DNA of 64,000 nucleotides from positions 3,101,185-3,165,184 of the forward strand of contig NC_030986.1 in NCBI RefSeq assembly GCF_000149955.1, in the 5' to 3' direction. A model generated the notes under the pieces. That model was not told the DNA's origin, searched no databases, and saw only the letters and a program-made list of their open reading frames with translations. Both the position numbers and the translations under genes were made by a program. Positions 44,240 to 56,242 of the stretch are shown here, in pieces (the stretch's first letter is position 1; each line of letters starts with the position of its first letter). This DNA is from Fusarium oxysporum f. sp. lycopersici 4287. Lineage: Eukaryota > Ascomycota > Sordariomycetes > Hypocreales > Nectriaceae.

Positions 44240-46211
44240 ATGCATATGACAAGTCGCATGAAAGCCTGTGCTCGTTGCAGGCGACAGAAGGTTCAAGACT
44301 TCCTTGGGCCCAGGACAATTGAGATCTGCTAATTCATGGCTTGCAGTTGAGGTGCGGCTTGTATCAGCACCCCGGACAGCCATGTTCACGTTGAAAACGC
44401 ATGCACATAGAATGCAACAATATAGTGGAAGCTCCAGAGGCTACTGTGGACGCTTCGCCAGCTCGGTCTGACCGCACGGCTGTAGGAACTTCAAGCAGTG
44501 CCTTGATCTATACCGCTGCGGAGCCATCACTTGAAGTTGACCCATCATATGCTGTACAGTCAGACCGATCTTCATCACTTTCTGAAATCTTGGGTCGGGA
44601 GGGCATTGCGGTAAAACAGATAGACGATTGCTTTGCTCGGTAAGTGTTGTCTACCACACACAGTGAATGGATCACCAACTGAAAATGCTAGGTTCTTCAA
44701 CCACTACAGCAAGCTCCTGCCTGGAATCTTGAATGAAAACGAGGTAAACTGCGAATCGTACTTGAAAGAGTCTTCCCTCCTGTTTTGGACAATAATTGCC
44801 ACAGGCTCCAGGCGCTTGGAGCATGCCACGAAGCTGCACCGGATAGCTGTTCAACACATCAGAGGCGGAACATTCCAGCCCCTTTTACACATTACGAACC
44901 CTATTCCAATTATTAAAAGCTCCCTGATTCTGTGTCTCTGGCCTCTACCAGTGGACACAATGTGGAAAGACCCCTTCACATGTGTATGCAGGCACAGCCC
45001 ATTCTCTCGCTGTTCAGAATGGGCTTTTCGTCAACGGTCACGAGCAAGACTTTGCAAGGACGCATACTTCTTTGTCCAAAGAGATCAGAGATATTAGGGC
45101 TCATCTATGGCTCAACTGTTGTTTAGTATTCCAAGCGTAAGTTCTCTTGTCTGTAGAATTATGGTACTCGCTCAACGTGAATATTACTAGCCTGTGCGAT
45201 GGCCTCCCATATCTTTCTATCTCCGAATCCAAGCCCTACCAGAGGAAAACCAGGCTCGAGGAGATTGTGGACGCCTCATTCCATTACCGCATCAAGTGCC
45301 ACGACATCTTAATTGATGCCACTAGAGCATTTGGCGACATCATAGACGAGCAGGGCGAGGGCAGTAAGTCGTTGCTACCACTAATCAGGATCTTCAGTGA
45401 ACAAGTGGAAATCGTCCCACTTCCTCTCCGTGATGACTTATGTATGTGTGAGCCGACTTTAAGTAAAGTGTCATTGGACTGAATTTAATTGACTTACCAG
45501 GCTACCGTACCCGGTGCTGCACCCGTCTCGCAATATCAGCCTACTACTTCTTCCTACAGAGTCATGACTTTAAGAGACCAGGCCTGATCACAACCTTTTC
45601 AATAGCCACAGAAGTTCTTGATGCCGTGCCTCGCTTAGATGCCATGCAGGACTTCGCGTTATATGCTTCAAACTACTATACGCGCATGGCCTTGCTAGCG
45701 GCGTTTTGCATCCTACGACTAGTCAGGAGCCAGCTGAAAGAGTACGATGACCTGCGTGATGCTCAACAGTCGTTATTCAAGGCGATATCATTCGTCAAAA
45801 GGCGTTCCATGCAACACGGCGACCTTGATGAGAGGTATGGGACGATCCTCTCGCAGTTGTGGTCAAATAGCGATTCGATGGATACTACTACGGCTAATGG
45901 GCTGGATCTGAGGATCCGTAGTCGTTTGGTACGTGCAAGAGAAGATGCCCCCAGGTCTACTCACCTAACTACCATAGTTTATGAGCGTGGTATTTGACTC
46001 TCTTTGGTGGTGACGAGTCGAGTACAACGGGCAAGGCAGTCCATACGACATGAACAGGACTGCGCCAGAATCTGTCCAGACGGGTGCCACAGATGCCAGC
46101 ACGTATTGGAACTCGACAGCTGCGCCTGTAGGCGACAGCTTCGGATCATCCAACTTCCCCGAGGTGTACATGGACTGGAACTTCCCTCTGGATCTTGACT
46201 ATCTTGGGTAG
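44240..46211 (+). pseudogene. Zn2Cys6 transcription factor, multiply disrupted
   Basis: The N-terminus reads KACARCRRQK, then after an intron (44291-44346) LRCGLYQHPGQPCSR and a stop, TGA at 44392-44394, exactly where the fifth cysteine of the zinc cluster belongs; KRMHIEC with the sixth cysteine follows. A second intron (44640-44691) is normal. A CCCC run at 44971-44974 contains one extra base, shifting the frame just before SHVYAGTAHSLAVQNG. What should be the next intron (45137-45156) is only 20 nt long and does not restore frame. Further exons with good junctions (introns 45442-45500 and 45929-45977) encode ISAYYFFLQSHDF and ALLAAFCILRLVRSQ. The last exon has TGA at 46011-46013 after FDSLWW and then continues to the stop at 46209-46211. 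No functional protein can be made. It was probably the pathway-specific activator. Confidence 0.88.
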
Positions 46212-46307
46212 ACAGAGCATGGATACTTCAAGGAGCTACATACAGCGTCTTCTAAGCAAAACGTTTTGATAGCCAGCCTCGAGCGTAGCATGGCATCCTA
46301 GGACGTA

Positions 46308-47328
46308 TCAGTCCACGCCACCTTCAAAGTTGGAAGCTCCAGCCTCCTCATCAATCTTCATCGACTCATCGAGCCCGCATACTCGGAATAGGTCCTGTTA
46401 TTGCAGTATTAGATTACTGGATTCTGGGGCGGGTATTTGTATCTTCACCTGTGGTGTAAGCTCGGTATCTGCTAAACCTGTTTCCTTCAGCTTTTGCAGA
46501 CCAGCCTTGATTGCAGTATAAGCCGGAGCCAGCGTGGCCAGCGGCACAATCATCATGCTGAACCCCAAGCCTTTTGCTTCTTTAGCTGAGATTTTCGGCG
46601 TGACGCTATTCTCCACCATATTCAGCAAAACTGGCCATGGTGCGAGATCTGCGATCATCCGCCGCGCTTCTTCGACCGACCAAAGACCCTCAGGGAAAGC
46701 AGCATCAGCTCCAGCATCGCGTGCAGCACGGAGCCTGCCAGTGCTTCTTCATATCCATGCTTCTGGATGGAATCTGTTCGTGCAATGATGACTATATCGC
46801 TTTCAATCCTTCGGCGTGCTTGCACGGCAGCCCGTATACGGGCCAAATACTCTTTCAAGTCCACCAGGACCTTTCCAGCGAGATGACCGCATCGCTTGGT
46901 CTGCACCTGGTCTTCGATATGTAGCGCCCCGACACCTGAGCGCGAATACTGTTCAACCGTACGTGCCACCATGATTGGTCCGCCGTATCCGGTGTCCGCG
47001 TCGGCAATGACAGGCGTAAATGGTGACAAACTGGCGATCATTTCTGCGCTCCGCCGCATGTCGTTCAGTGTTGCGATCCCTAGGTCAGCACATCCGTGAA
47101 CGGATGCCGTGACTCCTGCCCCAGTCTATACTCGTCAGTCCAAGTTTTGATAGCAAAGCATAGCAGACTAGCCATGTACAGGACATCAAATCCAACCTCG
47201 AGCGCAATGCGCGCAGAGAATCCATCGTGTACACCTGGAGCAAGGATGAAACCACCCGCTTCTATCCTTTGGCGTAACAACTTCCGCGCAGTGATAGTTG
47301 TACAGACATCTTCTCCTTGTGAGCTCAT
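46308..47328 (-). pseudogene. PEP mutase/isocitrate lyase-superfamily enzyme (2-methylisocitrate lyase-like), frameshifted
   Basis: Exon 1 (47173-47328) encodes RIEAGGFILAPGVHDGFSA. Intron 1 (47126-47172) ends in TATAG but begins GCTAGT where GT is expected. Exon 2 starts TGAGVTASVHGCADLG and holds the superfamily landmarks DADTGYGG, ALHIEDQVQTKRCGHLAGK (catalytic-loop cysteine) and IIARTDSIQKHGYEEALA. One base is missing near 46735-46740; in the shifted frame the protein continues with the expected GADAAFPEG and APWPVLLNMVE. A last intron (46395-46448) joins to LFRVCGLDESMKIDEEAG and the stop at 46308-46310. This is the short, PrpB-like form of about 310 residues. With a PrpD-like partner it suggests cleavage of a methylisocitrate-type compound. 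The gene is convergent with the regulator. Confidence 0.85.
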
Positions 47329-47482
47329 GATTGAGTTGTATGGTGTAGGGGAATGCTGTTCTGATGAGTTTTGAGCCTTGTCTAGGTAGACCTATGTTGC
47401 ATTGTGATTTATTTGATTCGGAATCAATCCGTTGTCAAGCCCCTTTTCGTGTATTTGTTCAAGATGGGTTGGAGTGGGACTT

Positions 47483-47492
47483 CGGAGTTCCT
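47483..47492. promoter_or_regulatory. Degenerate cluster motif CGGAGTTCCT
   Basis: This variant of the cluster palindrome has lost the last G of the CCG half-site. It lies 155 bp upstream of the lyase-like gene. Confidence 0.3.
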
Positions 47493-47523
47493 AACTATGA
47501 CGAGCTTCAACGATGCTGAACGC

Positions 47524-47535
47524 TCGGAATTCCGA
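47524..47535. promoter_or_regulatory. Palindrome TCGGAATTCCGA upstream of the lyase-like gene
   Basis: This perfect 12-bp palindrome is identical to the one at 42217-42228 and lies 196 bp upstream of the ATG at 47328. Confidence 0.6.
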
Positions 47536-47949
47536 ATGTCTGGTCCAACTCAAGCATGCTGATGAACACAGGTCGTAGTATCAGCACAAGACGTCATTCC
47601 GTGTAAAGATTCCATACCACTGTTCCCGGGCGTCGGATGGAGACTGGTGTACTGATGGCTGGCGCAGAGGCCGATATCTGATTCTTGGATTGGATTGGAT
47701 TGGAAGCCCCAAGAAAGATACGAGTCCAGCTCATGCAGGACTGGTTTATCAGAATTATATTGTTCCAACTGATAGGTAGCCCTCGCGTGGAGAGATAGTG
47801 GAATAAGTTGCAACTGGTAATGGCTGAATTTTCCTTTCGTCTTCTTCTACAAATGACTTTTACTATATGTCCAGATCATGACGCCGAGAAACAATCTACC
47901 TAATGACAAGAATCCCCAACGCCAGTTGATGCAACGTCGTTCATCGTCC

Positions 47950-50900
47950 TCACCACCGCTTGAAAGACTGTCGCATGACCTTCTGCTCCTTTGATCGAGT
48001 CTTCTTGCGCTCCTTATTCTTCTCAAACTTCTTTCTCTTATCTCTTCCATACTTCTCCGGTTGTGCCAGTGCCTCAATCTTTCTCTTGCTTGAACGCTGT
48101 TCTCTCTTGGCCCTCACCTCCTCTCGAATAGCAAGAAGTTGCTTCGAGTACTCAGCCGTACCAAATTTCTTTTGCAGGGAATCCATGAGGATCTGCGCTC
48201 TTGTCTTGAGGGCCTCGTGTTTCGTCTTGAAGAGTTCATCGTTGGAGAAAGGGGGTGCAATGGAGGGGTCAGTAAGATTGTGAAGGGGTACGAGGATTGT
48301 CTTGAAAGATGGTCGCAGGCGATCGGCTGAAGATCTCCGGCAAATTGTTTCAAGAAGCTCCATCGCAGCCACCTTTGGTGTGATGGCAGCAGCCCTAGGG
48401 GGGATCTCTCGTCGAATAATATGAGAGATCTTCCAGAACAGATGTTGAAGATCAGTCTTTCGTTGTGTCCCCTCAGCCTGCTCTTCTTCCTCTTCCTCGT
48501 CCTCGTCCTCGTCCTCCTCATTCTGCTGCTCTTGCTCGACATCATCGTCAGACCTCTCCCCTTCAGTTACAGGTCGAAGAGGGAGGCGAGGAGCCAAGAA
48601 AGCAAGGACCTGGACAGCTTCCGCTCCGAGCTTCTCGTCAATGTCTCGAGTCGCCAAGACACCCAAACCAAGTCTCACCAGATTTTGGACCTTCGGCAAA
48701 TCAAGTGTAAGACCATGGCTGCCGACCACTGCTTCGCCAACCGCTACGTCACTGGCTTGCTGAGCAAAATCAGCCAGGTATGAGCTTGTCAGTCCAATAG
48801 ATGACAATTTGACCGAAGTCGATTGATGTGACAGGCATCTCAAGATGCTGGACCACATCTTCTCGCTGCTGCTTGACAGAATCTTGTCAGGGAACACAGA
48901 CAACGAGACCCGGATGACTTCAAGTGCCGCGTCTAAGAGTTCTCCATCGGCCTCTCGAATATCCTCCGCCTCAATGACGCTGCTGATCTTTCCTAGAACG
49001 AGCTTGAAATCCTTCTTGTTCTTGGATGCATTTTCGTCGGACTCTAGATAGAAGCCGAAAACCTGGAAGGCAAGCTTGAGAACTGCCTCATTTCCGTCTT
49101 GATCTAGCCATGTTCGCACAAGTCCGAGGAAAGTTTGAGTCCTCTCCTTGTCAGCCTTGCGGAATATCTCCTTTAGTAGTCCAGCAGCTGCAACTCGACA
49201 TTTCTCGCTGTCATCATTGGCAAGGACAAAGAATAGCGGAAGGAAACATGTGGAGGAGATCTCTTGTACAAAGTCATCTGATGATTTCATAAGAAGCAGG
49301 TGAACAATCTCCATGACAGATAGCCGGCCACCCTCTCGCTCGTATTTGAGATTGGCAACAATGAAGTTCAGTTGTTTAGCCCATCTGGCCTTCTTCTGGG
49401 GATATTCACGAATGAATTGGAAAAAGGCACCTCGAGCAAGGTCACGAGTGTCCTTATCATCATTGGTGATCATAACTATGCCAACATAGTCCAGAGTGTC
49501 GTAAACGGCGGCGGTTTCCAGATGTCGGTCCAGAACCGACCGCAGAAAGTTGAATGTGACATGGCGGTAAAGGGGTTCAGTGAGATCGTCCTTCAACTTG
49601 GCAAGGAGCATATCAACCGCCGCATCCTTCACGACAACATCACGACGCTCTCGAAGGACAACAGCTAGCATTTTGAGAGCTGCTTGAGATAGGTCGGTTG
49701 TGGTAGAGACTGCCATGGAGATGCTCTTGGTTGCTTCCTTCACTGCAACCTTGTACAACTTGGATCCCTCATCGTCAAGGAATGGCACTTTGACAATGAC
49801 AGCGAGTAGTCGGAACGCTGAGATCTTCACTTCGTCCTCTCCACCAACCATAGCATCGCCAAGAATGGGAATGAATCCGGAAATGTTGGTAGGGGTTCGC
49901 AAGCTATCGTGCTTCTTCAGTATTGCTCTCAAAATGTCCACCGCGAAGCGGATTAGCTTGTATGTGTGCTTAGTCGTTTTGCCTCGATCGCCGCTCTTCT
50001 TCGCACCCTTTTGAACAAGGTATTTCTTAACTCGAGGGTCCAGCTTCTCTTCAACTTCAGGCTTTTGAGAGTTGTAGACGTCCTGAATGACCTCATAGCA
50101 GAAAACAAGGGTATCGCGGCTTTCGGCGGCAGGGTTTTGCAGAAGTCCGGCCGTAATACGCGCCATCAGGGTATCAAGCTTACGAACCATCTTGAGATCA
50201 ACCTTTTGCATCAGAAGCGCGCGCAGTGGCTTGACCAGTTCGATAAGCCGACTGATCGAAGCGTTCTTGGCTATAAGCTCCATCGAGTCTTGACTCTTGC
50301 TGCTCTTGATCTCCTTGGTCTGGGTGGTATAGCCCTCAGCGTCCTTCTCTTGGCCGATGACACCGAAAATATCATCCATGATGACCGTTACGACAAAGGT
50401 AAGGCAATAGTCCAAATCACCAGGAGAGCAGATAGGGATGATTGCAACCAGAATGGAGTGCATGGTGTATGAAAGCACATGGAGCTGGTAACCTCTGGTC
50501 AGAGCTCCTCGCAACTCCTTCAGGATGAAGCCAAAGTACGAGGAGCCGAGGATAACAGCAATCTTGACTAATGTGTCTCGAGCCATATCACGAGCTTCGA
50601 CAGACTTGCTGCGAAGAATGTGACTAATATCAGTCAAGACACCAGCCAGTTTCTGGTCCATTTGGTCCGAGGGCAGCAACTTCAGAAGTCTGACAATGAT
50701 CACGCCAACGGGGACACGGTAGCTGACTTCCGACTCGTCTTTTTCGTGGAGATGCTTGACAAGCGTGGGCAGGAAGGAATTAGTAACCTCGATGCTCAAT
50801 TTCTCCGCCGTCGGAATAGTGAGGGGGAGTCTGGTGGTGGCTGATGACGATGCATCAACCTCATCAATCTCCATGCGCTCCTGCGGCTCATTTTCAGCTG

Positions 50901-53900
50901 CGTCGACAAGTGCATCAGCGACCTTGCTTAAAAGTCGAATTGTTAGCTTCTGTTGTTCGGGCTTGGCTTCAACATAGCCGATGTATCTTTGGAGAGTGGT
51001 GCGGTAGTGTTTCCAGTGCAGAGAGCTTGCAAGATTACCGATGGTGATAATTGCTTGAGCACCAAGCCCATGGTCATCAACTCCATCAGCGCGACCAAAT
51101 ATGAAGTGCTCAAGGAGTGGGATAAAGAACTGGGCCAGATTCTGGCTTCCCATCTCCTTCTGCTTGTTGGCTGCTTCTAAAATGTGCAGAGCCTCTAACT
51201 GTCTTGCGGTTGCAGGACTTAAGATATTAAAGAAGAAGGTTAGTTCAGCGCTGTCCTCGGTCCGATCATTCAACAATGCGCTGAGGTCAGCTACAGGTTC
51301 CCATTCGGGCATTGTTGATAGGAGATGACCCATAACTCGAAGATACTCTCGTCGAGCTGTGTCGGATGGCTCCCGGGCTCCGGCGTAAAGAGCAGGCAAG
51401 ATGACACCTCTCAAATGAATGTCAAATCTCCCCCTCGAAATTTCAGAAGAGCATGTCGCTGCATCCATAATGAACCGCCGAAGTCCATCGGCCGAGTTGG
51501 ACGAAAGAATACCGAACTCAGCATCGTCTCGAATGTGATAAGTCAAGTTATGAAGCAAAGGTAGCCACTGCTTTGGGGTCAATGGAGTCTCCCGATCGCC
51601 CGAGATTGCACTGTAAGCGGCCAGGCGTCTGTCATAATCCGGCTCATCGATTCGCCCCTCTTTGAAAGAATTGAGAGCTGCACAGAGACCAGCAACTTCC
51701 TGGAGGCTGTTATCCTTCTCAGCAATAGCCAGCATGGCCCTTGAAAGAGATTGTCTGTTTTCGCGATCTTTGAAGTAACTGAAAAGAGACGATATAGTGT
51801 CATAAACATTGTCGAGAAGTGCTTGGTTCTCAAAAGCAGTGGAACGAGTGACATACTGCTCAACGATGAGCAGGATTCTGCCCTTGAGCTTGGGGCTGAC
51901 TCTCCGTGGAGGTTGGTTCAGAAGGAAGATGGAGATCTCAATCACGGCTTGAATGTCCTCGGTATCCTGAACAATAGGAGCCATAGTCAGGATTGTCTCA
52001 ACACAGGCCTCCATTAAGTCATTACTAATCCCGGACATATCCAGAACAGTAGAGATCTGTGACAAGATTGTTTTCGAGTTGGTGTCGAGAAGGTCTGCTT
52101 TGATAACCTCATTGAACTCAGACTCCTGTGCAGGCGCAGTAGCAAGTTTGATCAAGTTTCGAATTATAGTAAGAACATGAATTTTGACTTCATCCTTACC
52201 CTTCTCAATTGAAAGACATTCAATAACTTTGGGAAGAATACCCTCAGGAACCTTGCTATGTGGTGCAAGGAATAGTGCAATTCTGGGGAGAACAGACCAA
52301 GTAGCAAAAAGTTGCAGCATGCCGGAAACCCCCTGTGTTGTCTCGCTGGGCAAATTTTCTAACCTTGGGGCCACAACATCCTCAAGAATGATATCCTGGT
52401 ATGGTGCCCATTGGAAAGATTGAGCGTTTTGGAAAAGAGCGATCAAACATTTTAACCCAGTTGATCGAATGACCCTGAGAAGAGACTGCGTGCTGGCCTT
52501 CTCTTCCTCCTCTTCGCTCTCTGGGCCCATACCCTGTGCGCTGAGTTGACGGCAGGCAAAAACAAGACAGTACAAAACAGCATTGAGGAGTGTATCCAAA
52601 TAGGGCGTGGCGTTGGTGCCAAGCTCTGAGATGACGGAGGAAATCATATTGAGAAAACCAACTTGCTTCCTGATGGGAAGGATAGGCTCCTCGAAGATCG
52701 TCTTTGAGGCGCCGACAACCTTGACATCTTTCAGCTTACCCGTGGCAATGTCCAAAAAGCTCCCCATGTCTTCGACGCTGAGGTTCCGAAGGACTGCCAG
52801 CCGAGTGGCCTGCAAGCCATGCCTACCGCTTGCTGCACCCTTCTTGGAAATTGTACGACCGTAAAGCAATCTAAGGAGAACAGGCATCAAATCAGCCCTG
52901 TGCTCTGGCTTGATTGCGTTCTCATCTTGAAGGAAGACTGTGAGCTCGTTTTTGAAACGAGCTTCATCTAGAAGGAACTCGAGGTTTTCTTGATAGGTCT
53001 TGATCGCCTCCTGTTTCCAGGCGAGAATGGCCTTGAGGGTAACCTTCTGGACCTCAACATCACCATTCTCCATTAATTGCATGAGTGCGGTATAAACCTC
53101 TTCATGTTGGTACAAGACCCGGGGGTTGATGAACTGTGAAAAGACACTGAGCATAGCCTTGCGATCGGCGAGAGACCAAGTGGCACCCTCGGAAACATCT
53201 TGATCGTTTGCTGAATCAGGGGTTCGGTCCTCACTCGCCCAAGCCAAGAAATGCGGCACAAGGAGCCGCGATCTCCTCTCTGCAATTGAGGGAATCGCGT
53301 TAAACACTTTCAGCGCACGAGACCTAGAGTTTCCAGCGGCTGTTTCCGCAGTTTGCTGCTTGTCGTCGAAATTCTGCAGCATCAACTCATCAGGGCGATC
53401 AATAATATTCTCCACCTCGGCTGCGACTTCTTCAAGTCGACGCACGTTGGTGCATTCAAAGTCGGAAACGAATGCGGGACGCGAGCTTTGGGTTTCAGGT
53501 TGTGAGGGACCCCAGCGAGCTGAGGGAATCTTCAGCCAGCGGAAAGCAACCTCGCAGATTGCCTCTTCTCCGGCCTTGGTCTGTGTGATCTGCTTCATAG
53601 TCTCCACCGAATCATCCCACACAGGCGACAGCTTGACTGTCAGCATACCAAACAAGAAAGCAGGCACAGCTCGTTGCAGCCAAGAGCCCTCCTCAAACGA
53701 AGCGTAATTCTGACCTAGCTTGCGAAGATGCATGGCGATTGTCCTTGTATGCGCAAGACTTAACGGAGTCTCCTCGGTCTCTATCATGGTCTCGACAGCG
53801 TTCCAGTTGTCTGGCGTCGGGCTAAGTGCCTTCAGCAAATTCAAGGACGCCAGCCTCAGATCGTGGGATGGAGAACTCAGGTTTTCAATCAATGATGAAG

Positions 53901-55934
53901 TCACCGGATCCTCCTCACTGGATGAGCTATCGCTACTGGTACTGTCTTGTCTCCGTGCAATCTCCTTACTTTGCAGGATCTCTTCGTACGCGAGATAGGC
54001 ATGCAGAAAGCTTACTGACTGGGAGAAACGTGGAACTGCAGCTCGGAGCAGGGGGCTCAGGGTAATGTCGACGGAGCCGGCGGCCTTGCTCATACGAAGG
54101 TAAGCATGGAATCCTTGACCAACAATGAAATGAACTTCATCGGATGCCAGGGTAGATGAAGGGCGAAGGGCGAGCTTGAGTTTCCGGAGCAGGAGTTCGG
54201 CGATACGAGCATTTGTTGATGGGTGAACAGTCGTCAACTCAAGTATCTGAAGAAGAGCCGAGTATTTTGGCAAGCATCTATCCCGCCAAACTTGAGGATC
54301 TTTGTTGTAAGGCCCCCTTTCAGGAAATGGCGAGATTTCTAGGCGCTCGAACTTGGAGACAATCTGATCCTGCCAGCCTTGTGGCATTCTGCAACTGTCT
54401 TTTTCACCAGCTGGTGGAAAAGCACGGGTTTCAATCATCTTTGGTAACAGAATGCAAATCATGTCCTCATTAGGTTCCTCAGACCAGTGGTTCGCAATAA
54501 ATCTAACACAGTCAGCAAATATTCAAAAGCCTCTCTCATCTCGAATACTCACCTTTGAAAATCGTTACGGAAGAGGCTTCCAAAGCGCTGGGCATCCAGC
54601 TCGCAGAAATAAGAGCAAAAGGGGATGAACCACTTCATGAAGGGCTCCCTGCTCAGTGACTGAGTAAGAGGAACGATATGGGGTATCAATGCATCAATAG
54701 GTGCATGGTGCCAGACAATGGCAATATTGACGATAACAAATTTCCAAACAGCACTTGCGGCATCATGTGGTACTTCCAGACCAGCTTTAGTAACCTCAGA
54801 TAACAGTTCGACAAAGTTCTTGATAAGTGGTGCCCAGTCCGTAAGGCGATTTCCTTTCCGAACACCAGCCATGGTGCCGTATATCCGGAAGAGAGGAACT
54901 GCTTGCCACTGGCGATCAGCAGGAGACACACGCTCCATGTTGGCTCGAATGGTCTCATGGACTCCGGTAGCGAAATCTCCAAAAGTATCAGCAGTCGCGT
55001 GGTGGATAACACTGGTGAGAACGCCACAGACGACATCGGTCCAAGTGGTGTCTTCGGTGAGAGTTCGCTCCTCCTCGGGAATTGCATCAACGAGAGCGGC
55101 GAAAACAGCCGGGCCAGTTGAGTGGATGATATTATCAGTACCCTTGATTGCTTCAGCAAACATATTCATCAATCCGTCCTTGTACAAGGTAAACTGGCGG
55201 TCATCCTTGATACTCAAAAGATCATCTCGCGCGCATTCGACCAGGCGCTTCAAAGCTGTCTCGCGGTGTGAGGGGGCTGCTGCTTTCTTAACCAAGAAGC
55301 TGAGGGCTTCAGCCGCAAATCGAGCAATATGGGGAGGGTGTCGTGACTTTCCGAGAAGGGGCGCCATGACATTGAAGGTTGGTCGTAAGTCTGGTACAAG
55401 AAGCTTTGACAGGTACTTGAACAAAAAGGCGAGGGCGCCAAACGTCCACTCTATAACATCGACATCTTGGGGCTTCGCAGCAATAGCCACAATCAAATCC
55501 AAACTCCTGCCATAATGTTTCTCAAATCGAACTCCCAGATCATGCGAGAAGGCGGTGAGAAGGTCTAAAAGGGGCTCCAGAGCTTCCTTATCCTGTCCTG
55601 CTATGAAATCGGCCAACAAGTCCATTATCCTCTGTTCGAAATGGAGGAGTTGCGGGAGGCTCTCGCATAGCGGCCAGACCTTGGTCTTGAACGCAGAAAA
55701 AGGTTTCGAGACATTGAGTTCTCCCCATTTCTGAAGCCCGGTCTGGAAATAGGACGTCGTGGTGGAAAGGTCTTCGGTATCGAGGTCATGGCGGCGAACC
55801 TTTCGCAATGGTTGGAGCGAGTTGAATTTGGATATTTTCGTAGTAAAAGACTCCCATCGGTGGTTCTTTTGATGGGGTGTTGTATTTTTGTTCTTCCGCG
55901 CCTTGGTGATGCGCCCTGATGAGTTGGACGGCAT
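47950..55934 (-). CDS. UTP20: Utp20/DRIM, SSU processome component, 2644 aa
   Basis: Two exons (54553-55934 and a 6.5-kb exon 47950-54502) are joined by a 50-nt intron (GTGAGT to GTTAG), giving DFQRFIANHWSEEPNEDM across the splice. Length is similar to yeast Utp20 (2493 residues). The N-terminus contains the family segment KNHRWESFTTKISKFNSLQP and FEQRIMDLLADF. The protein is a string of HEAT-type helical repeats. An acidic run (DEDEDEEEEEE) lies near residue 2440, and the C-terminus is Lys/Arg-rich (KYGRDKRKKFEKNKERKKTR), typical for nucleolar rRNA-binding factors. Family role: U3 snoRNP-associated factor needed for 18S rRNA maturation. The undamaged frame of nearly 8 kb is a useful control for sequence quality beside the decayed cluster. 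Confidence 0.96.
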
Positions 55935-56242
55935 CTTGGCGGTATGACTTGGTGGAAGGACAAAATTCTCAGACTTGAAGATCCAGATCTTGTGCGAAAA
56001 AGAGCTTCACATACTGCGAAAATGCGTCCCTCCAAAACTTTTTTGCCGGCTGATGGGCGGTAAAACCGATAAGGCGGCGCTAATGCAGGAAGCCCCACTA
56101 TGACCAATCATAGGCGCGCCGCATCCTCTTATCTTTCTTAAGCTCAACGCGCTTCTGTATGCACTTTCATCATAGCTTCTTCATCCATTGCCTGAGAGAG
56201 AAGTTATCGTGATAACCTCACTATACCACAACCACAACCAAG
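55935..56242. promoter_or_regulatory. 308-bp bidirectional promoter of UTP20 and DRN1
   Basis: Two RNA-processing genes start on either side. A CCAAT box (GACCAATCA, 56102-56110) lies about 140 bp from the DRN1 start, and A-rich tracts (GAAAAAG, AAAACTTTTTT) lie nearer UTP20. Co-regulation is inferred from the arrangement only. Confidence 0.5.

Larger units (their letters stand above)
47329..47949. other. Intergenic, right border of the cluster
   Basis: This 621-bp gap holds the lyase-like promoter with two cluster motifs, a short GGATT repeat near 47686-47703 and the 3' region of the Utp20 gene. No gene is visible. Confidence 0.5.

Noticed and set aside
46011..46013. A-to-I editing of TGA to TGG as rescue of the regulator gene
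   Set aside because: Editing could restore this Trp, but not the frameshift at 44971-44974 or the cysteine at 44392, so the gene would still be dead.
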